Of a stretch of DNA of 64,000 nucleotides, positions 34,511 through 47,282 are shown one piece after another. The stretch is taken from positions 4,278,001 to 4,342,000 of the forward strand of contig JACGCM010000560.1 in NCBI GenBank assembly GCA_014058105.1. Reading direction: 5' to 3'. The notes under the pieces are model-generated. The model made no database searches. It was not told the DNA's origin and saw only the letters and a list, made by a program, of their open reading frames with translations. This stretch comes from Kingdonia uniflora (lineage: Eukaryota; Streptophyta; Magnoliopsida; Ranunculales; Circaeasteraceae). The stretch's first letter is position 1, and the number at the start of each line of letters is the position of its first letter. The translations under genes were made by a program, and so were the position numbers.

Positions 34511-37360
34511 TGCCTCATTCTAAACATAATAATAATTACCGAAAGACGAATCAGGTGATGGCATCATGGAGTAAGCAAGGTGGATTATATGTCCCACTGA
34601 ATGCTAAAGCAAAGGCCCTCTTCTCCAATCGATGAAGATACTTGGCATGGCCGACTAGGGAATGCCTGAATTTTTTGCAGCATAATAAAGTAATTTTCAT
34701 GAATACAAGTTTTTCGGTCAATTTAAGAGTTGTGCCTTAAACAAGTTCTTAAAGCTACCTTTCTTTCCTTCCAAAAATAGGCCATGCTAGTTAGAAAAAA
34801 GATACATTACAGTCTATGGAGTCCCACCCAATTTTACCAAAACAAAATTTTGCAACTATGTGGTTTATATCGATGATTTTTCTTATTTATCAAAATTTTA
34901 CAAAGTATATTCTTATTGTTTCAAACGATGATTAAGGAGCAATTTAGCAAAAAAAAAAACCAGAGGATATTTCAATCCAATAATGGTGGCGAATTCACAA
35001 AGAAATAATTTATAAATCATTTTCTAAACAAAGTGGTACTTCACCAGCTATCATGTCCCAGAACTTCGAAATAAATTAGTGTAGCAGAGCAAAAACGTAA
35101 TCACGTGGTAGATTTTCCATGATGCTCAATGCGTCAATGGCAAAGTAGCATTGGGTGGAAGCCATTACATCGATGTTTCTCGTCAACTGATTAACCTCCC
35201 CGACCTCAAATATGAAGAAGCCGTATCATCTCTTACACGACAAAACTCTAAGATATGACTTTCTGCGAGTGTTTATTTGTCTAGGCTACCATATTTACCT
35301 TCGGAAGTATGTCAAAGGCAAACTTGAAACACGTTATACCTTGAACCTTCATGGGCTACACAGTAACAAACACAAAGGCTACCGCTTCCTTTACCAACCA
35401 ATTAGTCGTGTTTACATTTCGAAACAAGCTGTGTTTGACGAGAATATTTCCCCTTTTCATTGTTTCGCCCCATTACCGACAAAAATAGTAAATAATACCA
35501 CCTCATATATTGGTTAAATCCAACTCAAACACCCACTACCCAGCTAAATACCTCCATTGATCATTCAACAAATAATCAAAACCATACTCATCTATTCAGT
35601 AATGACTCTATAACGTATTCTTCTTCAAACACCTGACAGTAAGAAATATGTGGCGCATTTTGCCACATCACCTCTTAACTTTTAATAACTCCTTTATTCT
35701 TTTGCTTAAGCCGCGTATGTGATTTGGTTCAATTTGAAGTTAGTGCTTTAATCCTATTGGTTCATTTAGTTGATTGTGTAACCACTCATTACTTGTGGCT
35801 ATCTTTTTCGATGGGAAATAGTTATAAGGAGAACATCGACGTGAGAAAGTGAGAGTTTGTATGTTTCATCAACTTAAGACATAAGGTTTTGAATAGACAA
35901 GAAGACTATCTTGTTAACTTTTGTTATGGGGCATTGGAGCATTAAGACGATAAATCAAGCAGATTGCATCGGATATTATTGCGTGGATATTTCTCTTATT
36001 TTTATTCTTTTTATTATAATCAAATTGGAGATCATGACTAACAATAATCCACCATTTACACCTGAAACTCCCTTAACCACATGCAACAACTATGACCTAT
36101 ACTGCACATAATACGCATACATCCAGAGAACAACGACGCCAACTACACAACATCCCATTCATGCACTAAACTTCACTAGCTTGCATGATCCTCCATAAAT
36201 TATTCCCATAAAACCATCCCGGTAACCAAATGCAACACACTCTATGACTACAAGAAGCCAGACCGGAAATGTTAAACCCAATTCAGGATATGCCCTCACT
36301 ACCTTCATCCCTAGCACCCCAACTGAACCTCGATCCACCAAGGCAATCTAAACCATCTAGAATGACACTCTGTAATGGTTAATTAAATTAAAGCTCTCCA
36401 TCAAAAGAAAGCTTGAGTACTTGTTAAGCAACAACCTCACATGAAGTTCGTAGAATGGCGGTAGGTTTTCAAGATGAATCCCAAGTTCGATGGCTCTTTT
36501 GAACGCCAGAAGACGAGATTGGTGGCCAAGGGTTATAACCAAAAAACATGGAGTTGACCATAAAGATACTTTCTGTCCAGTTATTAAAGCTGCAACAATA
36601 ACCGTTACTATAGTAAAAGGTTGGAATCCTCGCCAATTCGATGTTAAAAATGCATTCGCCTTCATGGGTGCCTGGATGCCAAGTCTATATGGAACAACCA
36701 TCCGGCCATGAGATAAACCACATGCTGAACTATTTATGTAAACTTCATAAAGCCTTGTACGGTCTTAAGTAAATATCTAGAGCTTGGTTTGATCGTTTTA
36801 GCATTTTCCTAATCTACTATGATTTTTGTTGCCTCCCCTTTTGATTTTTCTCTCTGTGTTCACTATTGGTTCACTAATCATGATACTTCTAGTTTATTTT
36901 GATAACATACTTTTAACAGGAAATGCCACTTTTTACTCCAACGACGATGTTCCTCATCATGACGTCACGGAGTACATAAGAATTGCAACCACTATTCATT
37001 ATCTCCCTTTCACTCGATCAGACCTATGTTATCCGGTTAATCAAATTTGTAAGGCAAGAACATGCATGCTCTGGCCACTGTAAATTTCCAAATGGTCAAA
37101 AGATCTTGTGCTACATGAAAGGAAACACTTTCATTTGGTCTTCGCATTCTCAAGAATAGCATCCTAAATCTATATGGATTTTTTGATGCAGATTGGGTAG
37201 GATGCCCAAACACAAGATGCTCGATTACAGGCTATTGTACCTTATTAAGATTTAATTGTATATCCTGGAGTGCTAAAAAGCAAACCACTACTTCTGGAGT
37301 GCTAAAAAGCAAACCACTACTTTTGGGTCTAATAGTGAGCTAAGAATATTGAGTTATGGC
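34511..37360 (+). pseudogene. Copia element Y, part 1 (protease end, integrase, RT, start of RNase H)
   Basis: Plus-strand, badly broken: KQGGLYVPLNAKAKAL (34590), a RLGNACLNFLQHNK-like block, YIDDFSYLSKFYKVY (34880), QSNNGGEFTKK (34980), then the 35212-35516 frame with LHDKTLRYDFLRVF, GYRFLYQPISRVYISKQAVF (integrase end). RT pieces: RLVAKGYNQ (36520), NPRQFDVKNAFAF (36630), HKALYGLK (36750), YFDNILLTGN (36890; YFDN for YVDD). Then FTRSDLCYPVNQICKA and SAKKQT-type sequence near 37280. Y is cut at 37360 by copia Z (TSD ATGGC) and its left end at 34511 by copia X. Confidence 0.8.
35630..36030. other. Unexplained ~400-bp insertion in copia Y
   Basis: Lies in the integrase-RT linker of Y. Linker-like coding stops near 35625 and resumes near 36035 (NNPPFTPETPL...THSMTTRSQTG). 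It starts with a short hairpin, TGTGGCGCATTTTGCCACA. No ORF and no convincing TSD found. It could be a solo LTR or MITE. Confidence 0.4.
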
Positions 37361-37547
37361 TGTTAAGGATAAAGACTGAGTCAGCAGTCTAACTGACACA
37401 CCTATATTACTGAATCCAACTGTCTAACAGAATAAGTTAATGATTGTTACAACTAATCTTGTATTTAGTCTATAAATAGACTTGTAACAATTCATTTTGG
37501 AATCAATGAAAGAATTCTTTATCTTCTCAATTGTTCAATTTCTGTTA
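37361..37547 (+). repeat. 5' LTR of copia Z
   Basis: 187 bp, TGTTAAGGAT...TTCTGTTA, TATAAATA at 37471-37478. It ends directly at the primer-binding site. Confidence 0.92.
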
Positions 37548-37559
37548 TGGTGTCAGAGC
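37548..37559 (+). other. Primer-binding site of copia Z
   Basis: TGGTGTCAGAGC, one mismatch from the initiator tRNA-Met complement. Confidence 0.88.
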
Positions 37560-37786
37560 AATTCAACCTCACGGTTCTAAGATCCAATTAGGGTTTCGTC
37601 CAAACTTTTTTTTCTCTTCGTTTCAAGCTGAAACCAGCTTCAATCAAGGTGAATTCGATCTCAATTCGGTGAAATCGATCGTAACTTGGTGCAATTTAAT
37701 CTCAAATTGGTGAAATCGGTCCCAAATCGGTTTTAGATCTCAACTTCATCTTCTTCAACACAGGTTCTCTGCAAAAAATCTCCCTC

Positions 37787-40700
37787 ATGGCAACAGAGCC
37801 CCAATTCGTTCAAGCTCCATCTATGATGATTCAGAACATCTCTAGTCCAATCCCAATCAAGCTTAACAAGGACAATTATGTGGTCTGGCGTTCGTTGTTC
37901 TTGTCAATTCTGCGTCGTTACTCACTTCTGAGCTATGTCGATGGCTCCAAACAATGTCCAGCAGAAAATCTCTCCTTCACCAACGAATCAGGTCAGACAA
38001 CAATTTCTCCTAATCCAGAGTTTCATCGATGGATCGAGAACGATCAAACTCTTCTAATTTAGATTAATACTACTTTCTTTGAATCCCTCTTACCGTACAT
38101 GGTGAATTCAGCAACGTCACATACTCTATGGTCAACCCTAGAACGAAGGTTCTCATCAATTTCAAGATCTCATATCATGCAGTTGAAATCAAAACTGTAG
38201 ACCCTAAAGAAAGGTTCTTTTTCAATATCAGAGTAGCTGCAATCGATCAAACACATCTCAAACACACTCGCTGCAGTAGGTTCTCCAATTTTTGATGATG
38301 ATCTAACCTTTCATGTCCTTAATGGTCTTCCACCTGAATTTGACTCGCTTTCTACATCAATTCGAGTTCGTTCTAAAGGAATTACATTGAATGATCTTCA
38401 CAGTCTTTTGTTGAGTGAATAAGTAGCGGTAGAAGAAAGAACACAGTCTTTACTTATACCTACACAGGCATTTGTGGCAACCAAAACAACCCCTTTTTCT
38501 CACAACAAGCCTACCTACAGAGGTTCTAACTACAATAACAATTATACTTGTAGTTGTAGAGGCTACAATCCAATATCACAAGGAAATAGAATATTTCAAA
38601 GTAACAATCAGGGTAGAGGAAACAACTACAATCAGGGATACTCATACAACAATGGGAAAGGTGCTTCCAGCAGTAATTTCTTAGATTTCAACTCAGGATC
38701 CAACAGGCCAAGATGTCAAATATGCTCCTATGTTGGTCATACAGCTATTGATTATCATAATAGGATGAACTTTGCCTATCAAGGAAGGATTCCAACACCA
38801 AAGCTAGCTGCAATAGCTGCGACCAGACATGGGAATCAAACTTTCTCCTCCACAAAATCATACTGGTTCGCTGATACAGGTGCTACTAACCATGTCACAT
38901 CAGACTTGAATAACCTATCACTCCATGAGGAGTACCAGGGAACAGCCAATGTTACAGTTGGCAGTGGACAGGGACTACACATCCAAAATGCAGGTTCTTC
39001 CACTATCTTTTATGATTTTTCTCCTATTTCAAAATTTCAGCTAAAAGATATATTACATGTCCCTGATATATCTCATAATCTATTGTCTGTACATAAGTTT
39101 GTTACAGACAATAACTGTTCCCTAACATTTGATAGCCATACCTTCTATGTGAAGGACAAACTCTCGGGGAGGATGCTTTTCCAAGGACCTCATGAGAATG
39201 GTCTATATCCATTCAAGTTCAATCATTCTTCTTATTTACCTTCTGGTCAACACACATCATTTATTGGAGAGAGAACTTCATCTAGTATATGGCACCAGAG
39301 GCTGGGACACCCATCTACTCCTATTCTCCAAAGAGTCATACATCAACATCACTTACCTCTTGAAGGCAAGCTATCTCCTGTACCTTTTTGCTCTCATTGT
39401 CAACTAGGGAAGAACAAGAAGCTTCCATTTTCCATTTCTGTTACTTCTACTACAAAGCCTTTAGAGCTTTTGCATTGTGATTCGTGGGAGGCCTCTCCTA
39501 TTATCTCCCTTTCTGGTTTTAAATACTATGTCAGCTTCATAGATGACTATACTAAATATTGTTGGCTTTTTCCACTTTATAATAAAGCAGATTTCTATCC
39601 AGTCTTCATTTCCTTCCAAACTACTATTGAAAACAAATTAGATCTGAAAATCAAAACTATTCGAACTGATGGAGGAGGTGAATTCATCAGTCAAAAATTT
39701 GAAAAATCCCTTATTATCTCTGGTATTTTCCATCAATTTTCATGTGTTCATACTCTTGAACAAAATGGCATTGCTGAAAGAAAGTACATACACATAGTTG
39801 TGATGAGAAGAACCTTATTTACTCAGAGTTATCTTCCCACCCACTACTGGACTGAAGTTTTTCAAACCTCAATCTTTCTTATTAATAGACTTCCCTCCAT
39901 ACAACTTCATTTCATATCACCATGGGAGAAACTCTTTAATGAATCACCAAACTACAAATTTCTCAAATCCTATGGGTGTGCCTGCTATCCTTGGCTTAAA
40001 CCATATACCAAAAATAAACTCCAAAACAGGAGCAAACTTTCTGTTCTTACTAGGTATAGTTTAAATCATAGAGGTTATAGGTGTTTAAATCCTCTCAGTG
40101 GTCAAGTTCTAGTCTCTAGGCATGTGATATTCAATGAGGACCTATTCTCTTATTGTTCTTCTACAGTCTCACAGTCTAAACCTTTATGTAGTACATGCTC
40201 TAACCCACCAGCTAGTGTTCCTCTTTTTCCTTCTACCATACCTACAACATCACCGCCCCCATTACATCAATCTCAGACACCAACCATCCCCTTACACAAC
40301 ACCATACCTACTATACCAGCAGATTCAACCATCTCCACCTTACCTCATATGCCAACTCCTCCACAACAATTATCCCCAACCACTTCATCATCTCCATTAC
40401 TACCTTTACCATCCACTATATCAGTTGTTTCTGTACCCATATCATCAACCTCCTAACCTAATACTCAAAACCATCATATGGTTACAAGATTTCAAAATGG
40501 AATCTTCAAACCCAAAACTTATTTTACCACCAAACATCCTCTACCCACAACACTTCTTGCCACTTCCACCTCAAATGTTCCTACTTGTTTCACACAAGCT
40601 GTAAAAGACTCCTCTTGGAGAAATGCTATGGCAATAGAGTTTAATGCACTTCTATAAACAGGTACATGGACCCTAATTCCTCCTCCCTTCATCATCTCCA

Positions 40701-42051
40701 TTACTATCAGTTGTTTCTGCACTTCTACACTAACACTTTCAGTCCAGTAGCTAAACCTGCTACCATTAGACTTGTCATTGCTCTAGCAGTTCAATATGAT
40801 TGGCCTATTAGACAGTTAGATGTCACCAATGCATTCTTACATGGAACTCTAAAAGAAGAAGTGTATATGCTCCAACCTCCTGGATTTGTTGACCCCCTTC
40901 ATCCCACATATGTCTGCAGATTACATAAATCCATATATGGTCTAAAACAGGCACCCAAAGCCTGGTATGAGGCTCTAATTCAAGGACTTCATGAATGTGA
41001 CTTCCACACTTCAAAGGCAGACACCTCATTATTTGTTCAGAGAACACTCTCTTCTTAAACATTCATTCTAATCTATATGGATGACATTCTTATAACTGGT
41101 AGTTCACCTCATATATGTCAATCTCTTATTCAACAATTAAGTTCCAGATTTGCACAAAAAGACTTGGGGCCTCTACACTATTTTTTGGGTTTAAAAGTAA
41201 CAAGAACATCTCAAGGGATCTTTCTTCATCAATCAAAGTATGTTGTAGATCTGTTACAAAAATCACACATGGATGGGGCAAAGCCATGCTCTTCACCCTG
41301 CTCTACTGCCACCAAGCTCCATCCATTTGATGGAGACATATTAGAAGACATTTCTAATTATAGATCTTTAATGGGTGCTCTTCAATACCTCACATGGACT
41401 AGACCAGACCTTGCCTTTGTTATCAATCAAGTATGCCAGTTTATGCATTCACCAACAACCACACATCTAGCAACAGTCAAGAGGATACTTAGATATGTTA
41501 AAGGCACCATTGAACATGGCATTTTCTTTTCAAAAGGTAGTGGTCTACTTACAATATTCTCAGATGCAGACTGGGCTGGTGATCCATATGACAGAAGGTC
41601 CACTAGTGGTTATTGTGTGTTGTTTGGTAATTCCTCAGTATCATGGAGTGCAAAGAAGCAAGCCACGGTAGCAAGGTCTTCTACTGAAAGTGAGTACATA
41701 TCTTTAGAACTAATTGCAGCTGAATTATCATGGATATGCATCCTTCTTACAGATCTCCACATTTTTATCCATCAAGTTCCTGTCATCTGGTATGATAATA
41801 TTAGTGTCATTTCCTTGGCATCTAATCCTATTTTTCATGCCAGAACCAAGCATATCGAGATAGATTATCACTATATCAGAGAACTGGTTACTCAAAATTC
41901 TGTTCAGGTTCAGTATTTGTGTACAGGAGATCAGGTGGCAGATATATTTACTAAAGGCCTATCCTTTCCAAGATATAACTATCACAAAGGTAAGCTTTTA
42001 GTTCAGCCTCCTCCCTTCAGCTTGAGGGGGTGTGCTAAGGATAAATGTTGA
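37787..42051 (+). pseudogene. Copia Z gag-pol polyprotein
   Basis: Gag starts MATEPQFVQ at 37787 (IKLNKDNYVVWRSLFLSIL) and has about four stops before 38474, from where 660 residues are open. Zinc knuckle CQICSYVGHTAIDY at about 38714 has Tyr for the last Cys. Protease FADTGATNH at about 38870. Integrase: WHQRLGHP, C..CQLGK, FIDDYTKYCW, RTDGGGEF, EQNGIAERK. After the stop at 40456 and a frameshift, RT loses its first motifs (nothing like KARLVAKG is present between 40680 and 40740) and continues with [39 protein letters not shown] (41077). RNase H: SDADWAGDPYDRRSTSGY, SSTESEY, HARTKHIEIDYHYIREL. It ends at 42051, overlapping the LTR. Confidence 0.95.
42021..42032 (+). other. Polypurine tract of copia Z
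   Basis: CTTGAGGGGGTG directly before the 3' LTR. Copia X has the same tract before its LTR at 50549. Confidence 0.85.
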
Positions 42052-42219
42052 GTCAGCAGTTTAACTGACACACCTATATAGCTATATCCAACTGTCTAAC
42101 AAAATTAGTTAATGATTGTTTCAACTAATCTTGTATTTAGTCTATAAATAGACTTGTAACAATTCATTTTGGAATCAATGAAAGAATTCTTCCTCTTCTC
42201 AATTGTTTAATTTTTTTTA
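42033..42219 (+). repeat. 3' LTR of copia Z
   Basis: 187 bp, TGCTAAGGAT...TTTTTTTTA, TATAAATA at 42143-42150, followed by TSD ATGGC. Confidence 0.92.
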
Positions 42220-42224
42220 ATGGC

Positions 42225-42560
42225 ATCAACGACTGCCGAGCTAACATGGCCTCCTTTCATACTTCGAGACTTTGGATTTATCGAGATAAACCACAGGTTC
42301 TATTGTGTGACAACCTGTCAGCTTTACATATTGATGTAAATCCGGTATTTCGCACATGCACAAAACACATTGCCATTGATTATCACTTCGTACGTAAAAG
42401 AGTCACTCTCAGGAACTCATTACAGATTTGTTTCTTCATCAAGGCAGCTAGCTGATATCTTTATGAACCATCTTTTAAAAATAATTTTTGATGGTCTTAA
42501 AAGTAAACTTGGCCTTTAAATCAATCCAACACCAAGCTTGAAGGGGCATAATAAATCACA
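42225..42560 (+). pseudogene. Copia element Y, part 2 (RNase H end, polypurine tract)
   Basis: Continues Y after removal of Z: ASTTAELTWPPFILRDFGF, then in another frame CDNLSALHIDVNPVF, TKHIAIDYHFVRKRV and SRQLADIF, the end of copia RNase H. CTTGAAGGGGCA at about 42538-42549 looks like the polypurine tract, so a 3' LTR probably starts near 42550 (TAATAAATCAC). Its end is not defined. Confidence 0.75.
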
Positions 42561-43138
42561 ATTAGAAGAATGCTGCAAGCCTTATATTCTTAACATACTC
42601 TAAAATTGCTCCCACCTAATTCAGTGCACATGTTAGCAGTTGCCTACTCAGATTTAATCCTGACTGCTTAATCATAGTTTGACCTAACGGCTGAGGCTTA
42701 AACTTTCTATCTATTGTAAAGTAGGTTAGGTTTTAATTTCCTAAACACCATAGCCACTTCCCATTAACGGTAATTTTTTGGTAAGTATCCCTCTTGCCTT
42801 CAACCATTTCCTCAGGCCATGGTCCTTCATCAAACACAAGACTGCCAATAAGAAATCAATCTGATGCTCATTCAAATCATCCCAAAACCTTCTTCAGTAA
42901 TCATTTTGACGCTCATTTCATCCCCAAAAACAACTTTAATATTGAAACTAATCGATAAGTATCAACCTTTGGTAACATCAGTGAGTATGATTATGTGTTT
43001 GATCATTTTGCTCATGAGACTGTTACCCTAGAGGAAGTATTACAAAGGAGGAAGTTGGATGCCAAAGAAAGAAAGATTGCATACTAGGAGGAAGATTAAA
43101 TTAGAGGAAGAGTTCAAACTACACAAGCAAAGGGCGTT
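42561..43138. other. Probable Y LTR and unassigned sequence up to hAT2
   Basis: The first part should be the Y 3' LTR, but no second copy in the window fixes its end. From about 42960 a plus-strand reading GNISEYDYVFDHFAHETVTL, EEVLQRRKLDAKERK is open for over 100 bases and unrecognised. In the pre-inversion arrangement this stretch would adjoin the leader of L1-a ORF1 at 28931. Confidence 0.35.
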
Positions 43139-43146
43139 AATAACTC
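43139..43146 (-). other. TSD arm AATAACTC, left of hAT2
   Basis: Reverse complement of GAGTTATT at 28924-28931. It is the missing partner of hAT1's left TSD. Confidence 0.9.
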
Positions 43147-46100
43147 CTATGCTGTCAGGGGCGGGGCGGGGCGCAAGGCGGTGGGCATGGTCACTGGCAG
43201 GGCGGGGCGGGGCGCTAGGCGAGGCGGAGCGCTAGGCGGGAAAATGTGTGTAATATGTATAAATTTGTAAATTTGTATAATTATTTAATTTAAAGTATCA
43301 AACATGACTCAATGTATTTTTTTTCCCATAATGTATATTATATATATATTGCAATGACTCAATGTATTATTATTATTTTTTGTTATATATTATTGTAATA
43401 TGTCAATAACATAAAAGATAAATCCCAAATTGCAAACAATGAAGCAAACATTAAAATAGATTAATAGAAGATCAATTCAACATAAAATAAAATTTAGCAT
43501 ATCCAAAATAAAATTCAACCCCATCATCCAAAATGTGCAAAACCAAAAAACCAAAATAAAGGCATCTAGCTAGAATAATGAAATCAAATGTCCTCATCGG
43601 ATCCCGAGTCAATGCCATCATCATCTCCATCACCCATATCGTAGTTCGCATCAACATCGTAATCATCATCGTCGGAAGAGTCTTGAAGATGACGCGTTGT
43701 CGATCGTGAGCTTGATGCCACTTCTTGTGAACACTGTGAAGCGGTGTTCGTGCGAGAAGTACGAGTCAACGGGGGGTCATCAAATCCATCTTCGGCGTCC
43801 TCAAGCACACCATAAGTCATGTCCGTCCCTAACACAATGTCGTCTCTCGCATCGTCGGGAACTAACCACTCCGCACATTCATCGAAGGACTTCAACACAA
43901 TTGGGTCTATCTCTTTTCCAGAAATGCGTTCTTCATAACGCTTTTTAAGCCTCCTATTGTATTGAATATATGCAAGATCCCCATCCGATCATGCTCCAAA
44001 CAATTCCTCTTTTTAGTATAGATCTACAATAGTAAAATAAATAAATAAAAACTTAGAGAAATAAACTTTAACCTATAAGATAAATTGATAATGTATTTTG
44101 TTACAAATACTAAAAGCAACTTACATTGTCAAAGGTACTCCAAATCCTTTCACAAGGAGAAGCCGCACTAGTAAGCCCAAGAACTCTTTTAGCAAATCTT
44201 TGCAAGGCGGGAACTTCACTTCCAAAAGTGATCCACCACTCCACTATATTAAAAATCATAAAATTTAGAAATCAAAAGAATAAAAACAAAAAAACCTTAA
44301 AATTACTAAACACTAAAAATAAGTAACTTAAAAGCAATACTAAGTTACTAACCCGGAGCAATTGTTTTTACACAAGCTTGAGCACCCCTCTTTCCCAACC
44401 TCCCAGCCTTGGTACGATATGCAATCAGATCTCGCAAGATTTGGCTTTCATCTTCCTCATCCAAAGCAAGTTTTGCTATGCAATCTAACAAACCCTCTTT
44501 AAGTTTAGTATTTGATTCCATCTCATCTGAGCTTGTAAGAGTTGCATAATAATACTGAGGGTTAAGATAATGAGCCGCCGCGTGCAAAGGCTTTTGAAGC
44601 ATACCAGACCACCTACGATCAAGAATTCTTTCCATCTTTTTCCATAACTCGCGGTCATCATCGTTTTGGTCTCCCAAATTAGTTTTTACCTTAAGCTTGC
44701 AATCCTCAATCGCCGAATAAATATAAGCCATAGAAGGTTTCTCCTCGGTATCCACCATTCGAATCACATCCACCAAAGGAGTCATAATTTTTAGGCAAGT
44801 ATGCATATTGTTCCAAAATGTATTACTCTTAACTTTTTTTACAATTTCTTTTCCAATAGGGTGCTTTGGCCACTTGCTATTTCTCCACTCAACAGTATGA
44901 AACATGTCTCTTAGTTCTTGTCTATTTTCATACATACTATGCAAACATAGAAAAGTGGTAGCAAATCGAGTCACCGCCGGCCTTACAATTTCTCTACCCT
45001 TTGTTTGCTTCCTCATCAAATGGAGCACATGTTTGTGATTGTAGATGAAAAGGGAAATCTTTTTCGCATCTTTAACCGTTTCATCCACCAAATGCATCTT
45101 GCTCACATCTCCAAGCATTAAATTTATACAATGTGCCGCACATGGCATCCAATAAATCTTTGATTCCGCCATAATCCATTCACCCGCTAGTACATAATTA
45201 CTTGTATTATCCGTGCATATCTAGTGAAAAAGTATACAAAAATTCAAATATGTATAAAGTCTAAGCAAAACAACAAAGATAGGAAAAAGCATAAATACTC
45301 AAGACTTACTTGAATAACATTCTTCTCTCCAACCTCTTCAATCACATCTTTCAACATTTTATAAATGAGTTCCGCATCATGAATATGTGCGGATCCATCA
45401 ATAGACTTTAGGAAGACCGTTCCTTACGAACAATTCACAAGAAAGTTAATAAGTGTCCTACCCTTGCCATCGGTCCACCAATCGGTCATGATGGTTACTC
45501 CATAAGTTTCCCAATGAACTTCAAAATTATCTACCCAATTTGAGGTCTCTTCCTTCTTCTTCTTCAAGATCTTGACTCTCAAGTCATTGTATGAGGGTGG
45601 CTTGAAAGCTGCAAATTAAATTTAAAACTAAAAAGATTAAGAGTGTATTTGACAATTTTATTTAACTTGTATTGCAAAAAATAATTTGGAAGATAAAAGA
45701 CTTACTCGATGGATCATTGTATTGGACAATTGCTTGCATCATCTTGGAATAACTATCTGATCTTGCACAATTAAATGATATTCTATTTTCATAAAAGAAG
45801 TCGGCAATGTAACCATGGATGTTCTCTAAAGCTTTTTTGTTTTCGTTTGAATTAGGAGCTCTAGGGCGGAAATTCACATCAATAGGGGCTACAAAAGCAT
45901 CCATAGGCCCTTTCCTCTTCTTAGGAATTTGAATCATAACTTCTTCAACCTCGTTATCATCATTTCCATACACATTGACGTTTCTAATCATCTCGACTTT
46001 CTTACTTTGTTTCTCTTCGGTTATTTTTTGTTTTCCTTCCATAAAGCTTCTAAGTACATCAACAACATCTTGTGGAACTTTATCACATTTCCTAACGTCT

Positions 46101-47282
46101 TTGTACATAGTCCCTTTGTACGAAGCTTTCACAAGATGTTGTTTTAACCTCTTAATCCCCCCTTTCGACACATGACCACAAAAGTCGCACTTAACATGAT
46201 CTCTATTTCCATCTACCGGTTGACCATAGTCCCACCCCGGATCATTCGAATTAGTCGGTCTATACCGACCTGTACTTCCCTGGAAACCTTCCACCGACAT
46301 TACAAACCCCAAGAGATCGCAGTATCGCAAGAGAGAGAGACGCAACAACCAGCAAGAACGCCGAGAGAGAGAGACGCAGCAACCAGTATAGGGTACTCTG
46401 AAGTCTTAACAATATAGGGTACTCTTAATAACATATATCATCCAAATTATATCATCCAAAATCCAAATTATACGCATCCAAATAATATCATCAAAAGCAT
46501 ATAAGTCTGAGGTATAAATGAAAAGAAGAAAAACTGATGTCAAGAAGTAAGAAATTGTTTTCAAAAATCACAGTATTAAACAAAGGAAGAAACACAGTAT
46601 TAAACATATATGTATCTTCTTCAAATTTATTTTGAGGCTAACAATGTCCTCCTGGCATTTGCAGTTTTACTGACGCAAAGGAAGAACAAGTGTTGAGGCT
46701 AACAAAAGTGTGAATTAAAGGTCACTAGAAGTAGAACAGACCTTGATTGACTCTGTTCACGAAAAGCAGTTCCCGTCGGCCGTCGTTAGCTTGAAGAACG
46801 CCGAGGCCCGAGTGAGAGAGAGAGAGTAATTCCAAATCGGCAGAGTTCCCGTCGGCCGTCGGCAGTGATTAATGTAAATGATTTGGACTTTGGAGAGAGC
46901 AGGTGGAGAGAGAGGGAGGAGAGACGCAGGTGAAGCAGAGTGAGAGAGGAGAGACGCAGGAGAGAAGAAAGGTAATTGATTTTTGTTTTTTTTTTTTTTT
47001 TAAACTAACGTAAATGAGCCAAATCATTTGGCAGTTTTGAGTTTTTTTTTTTTTTTTTTTTTTAACAAAATAAGCCATATCATTTGGCAGTTTTAAAAAA
47101 AAAAAAAAAACGCCATATCATAAGGCGCCCCGCCTAGCGCCTTGAAATGGGCGCCCCGCCTCAGCGCCGCCTTGTTCTCTGAAGTGCCTAGAGCGCTAAA
47201 ATGTTACGGCAAAGTGCCTTGTTCAAATTTGGGTGCCTCGGCGCCGCCCCGTAGCGCCCTGGCGGCGCCCCTGACAGCATAG
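43147..47282 (-). mobile_element. hAT transposon copy 2 (4,136 bp)
   Basis: Same 17-bp inverted termini (CTATGCTGTCAGGGGCG at both ends) and same gene as copy 1, in opposite orientation. From the exon 1 side to the 3' end the copies are nearly identical, but the roughly 700 bp at the 5' terminal side (46550-47282 versus 28932-29650) differ by many substitutions and indels. The right flank CTGCTGAC (47283) pairs with copy 1's right flank, not with its own left flank. Confidence 0.95.
43584..46300 (-). pseudogene. hAT transposase, copy 2
   Basis: Exons on the minus strand: 46300-45706, 45608-45310, 45220-44353, 44243-44125 and 44023-43584, the same lengths as copy 1 except for single-base indels. 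Exon 1 is open throughout (no deletion near 45955, unlike copy 1). The TAA in exon 2 is shared with copy 1 (complement of 45424-45426). Exon 5 has a private frameshift: four G instead of five in the run at 43979-43982, which breaks the frame between DR and MGDLA. Domains are as in copy 1. Among coding differences I noticed ELRDMF for ELRNMF in exon 3. Confidence 0.92.

Larger units (their letters stand above)
37361..42219 (+). mobile_element. Copia element Z, full length (4,859 bp)
   Basis: 5-bp TSD ATGGC at 37356-37360 and 42220-42224; 187-bp LTRs; primer site 37548-37559; one gag-pol frame in copia order (gag, protease, integrase, RT, RNase H); polypurine tract 42021-42032. Short LTRs and layout fit the Ale/Retrofit type (inferred). 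It is inserted in the RNase H region of copia Y, whose coding sense resumes right after with ASTTAELTW. The LTRs differ at more than a dozen of 187 positions, so the insertion is not recent. Confidence 0.95.

Noticed and set aside
36357..36701. 114-residue minus-strand ORF
   Set aside because: Opposite strand of copia Y reverse transcriptase motifs; no domain of its own.
40134..40604. 156-residue plus-strand ORF
   Set aside because: Off-frame shadow of the Pro/Ser-rich linker in copia Z gag-pol.
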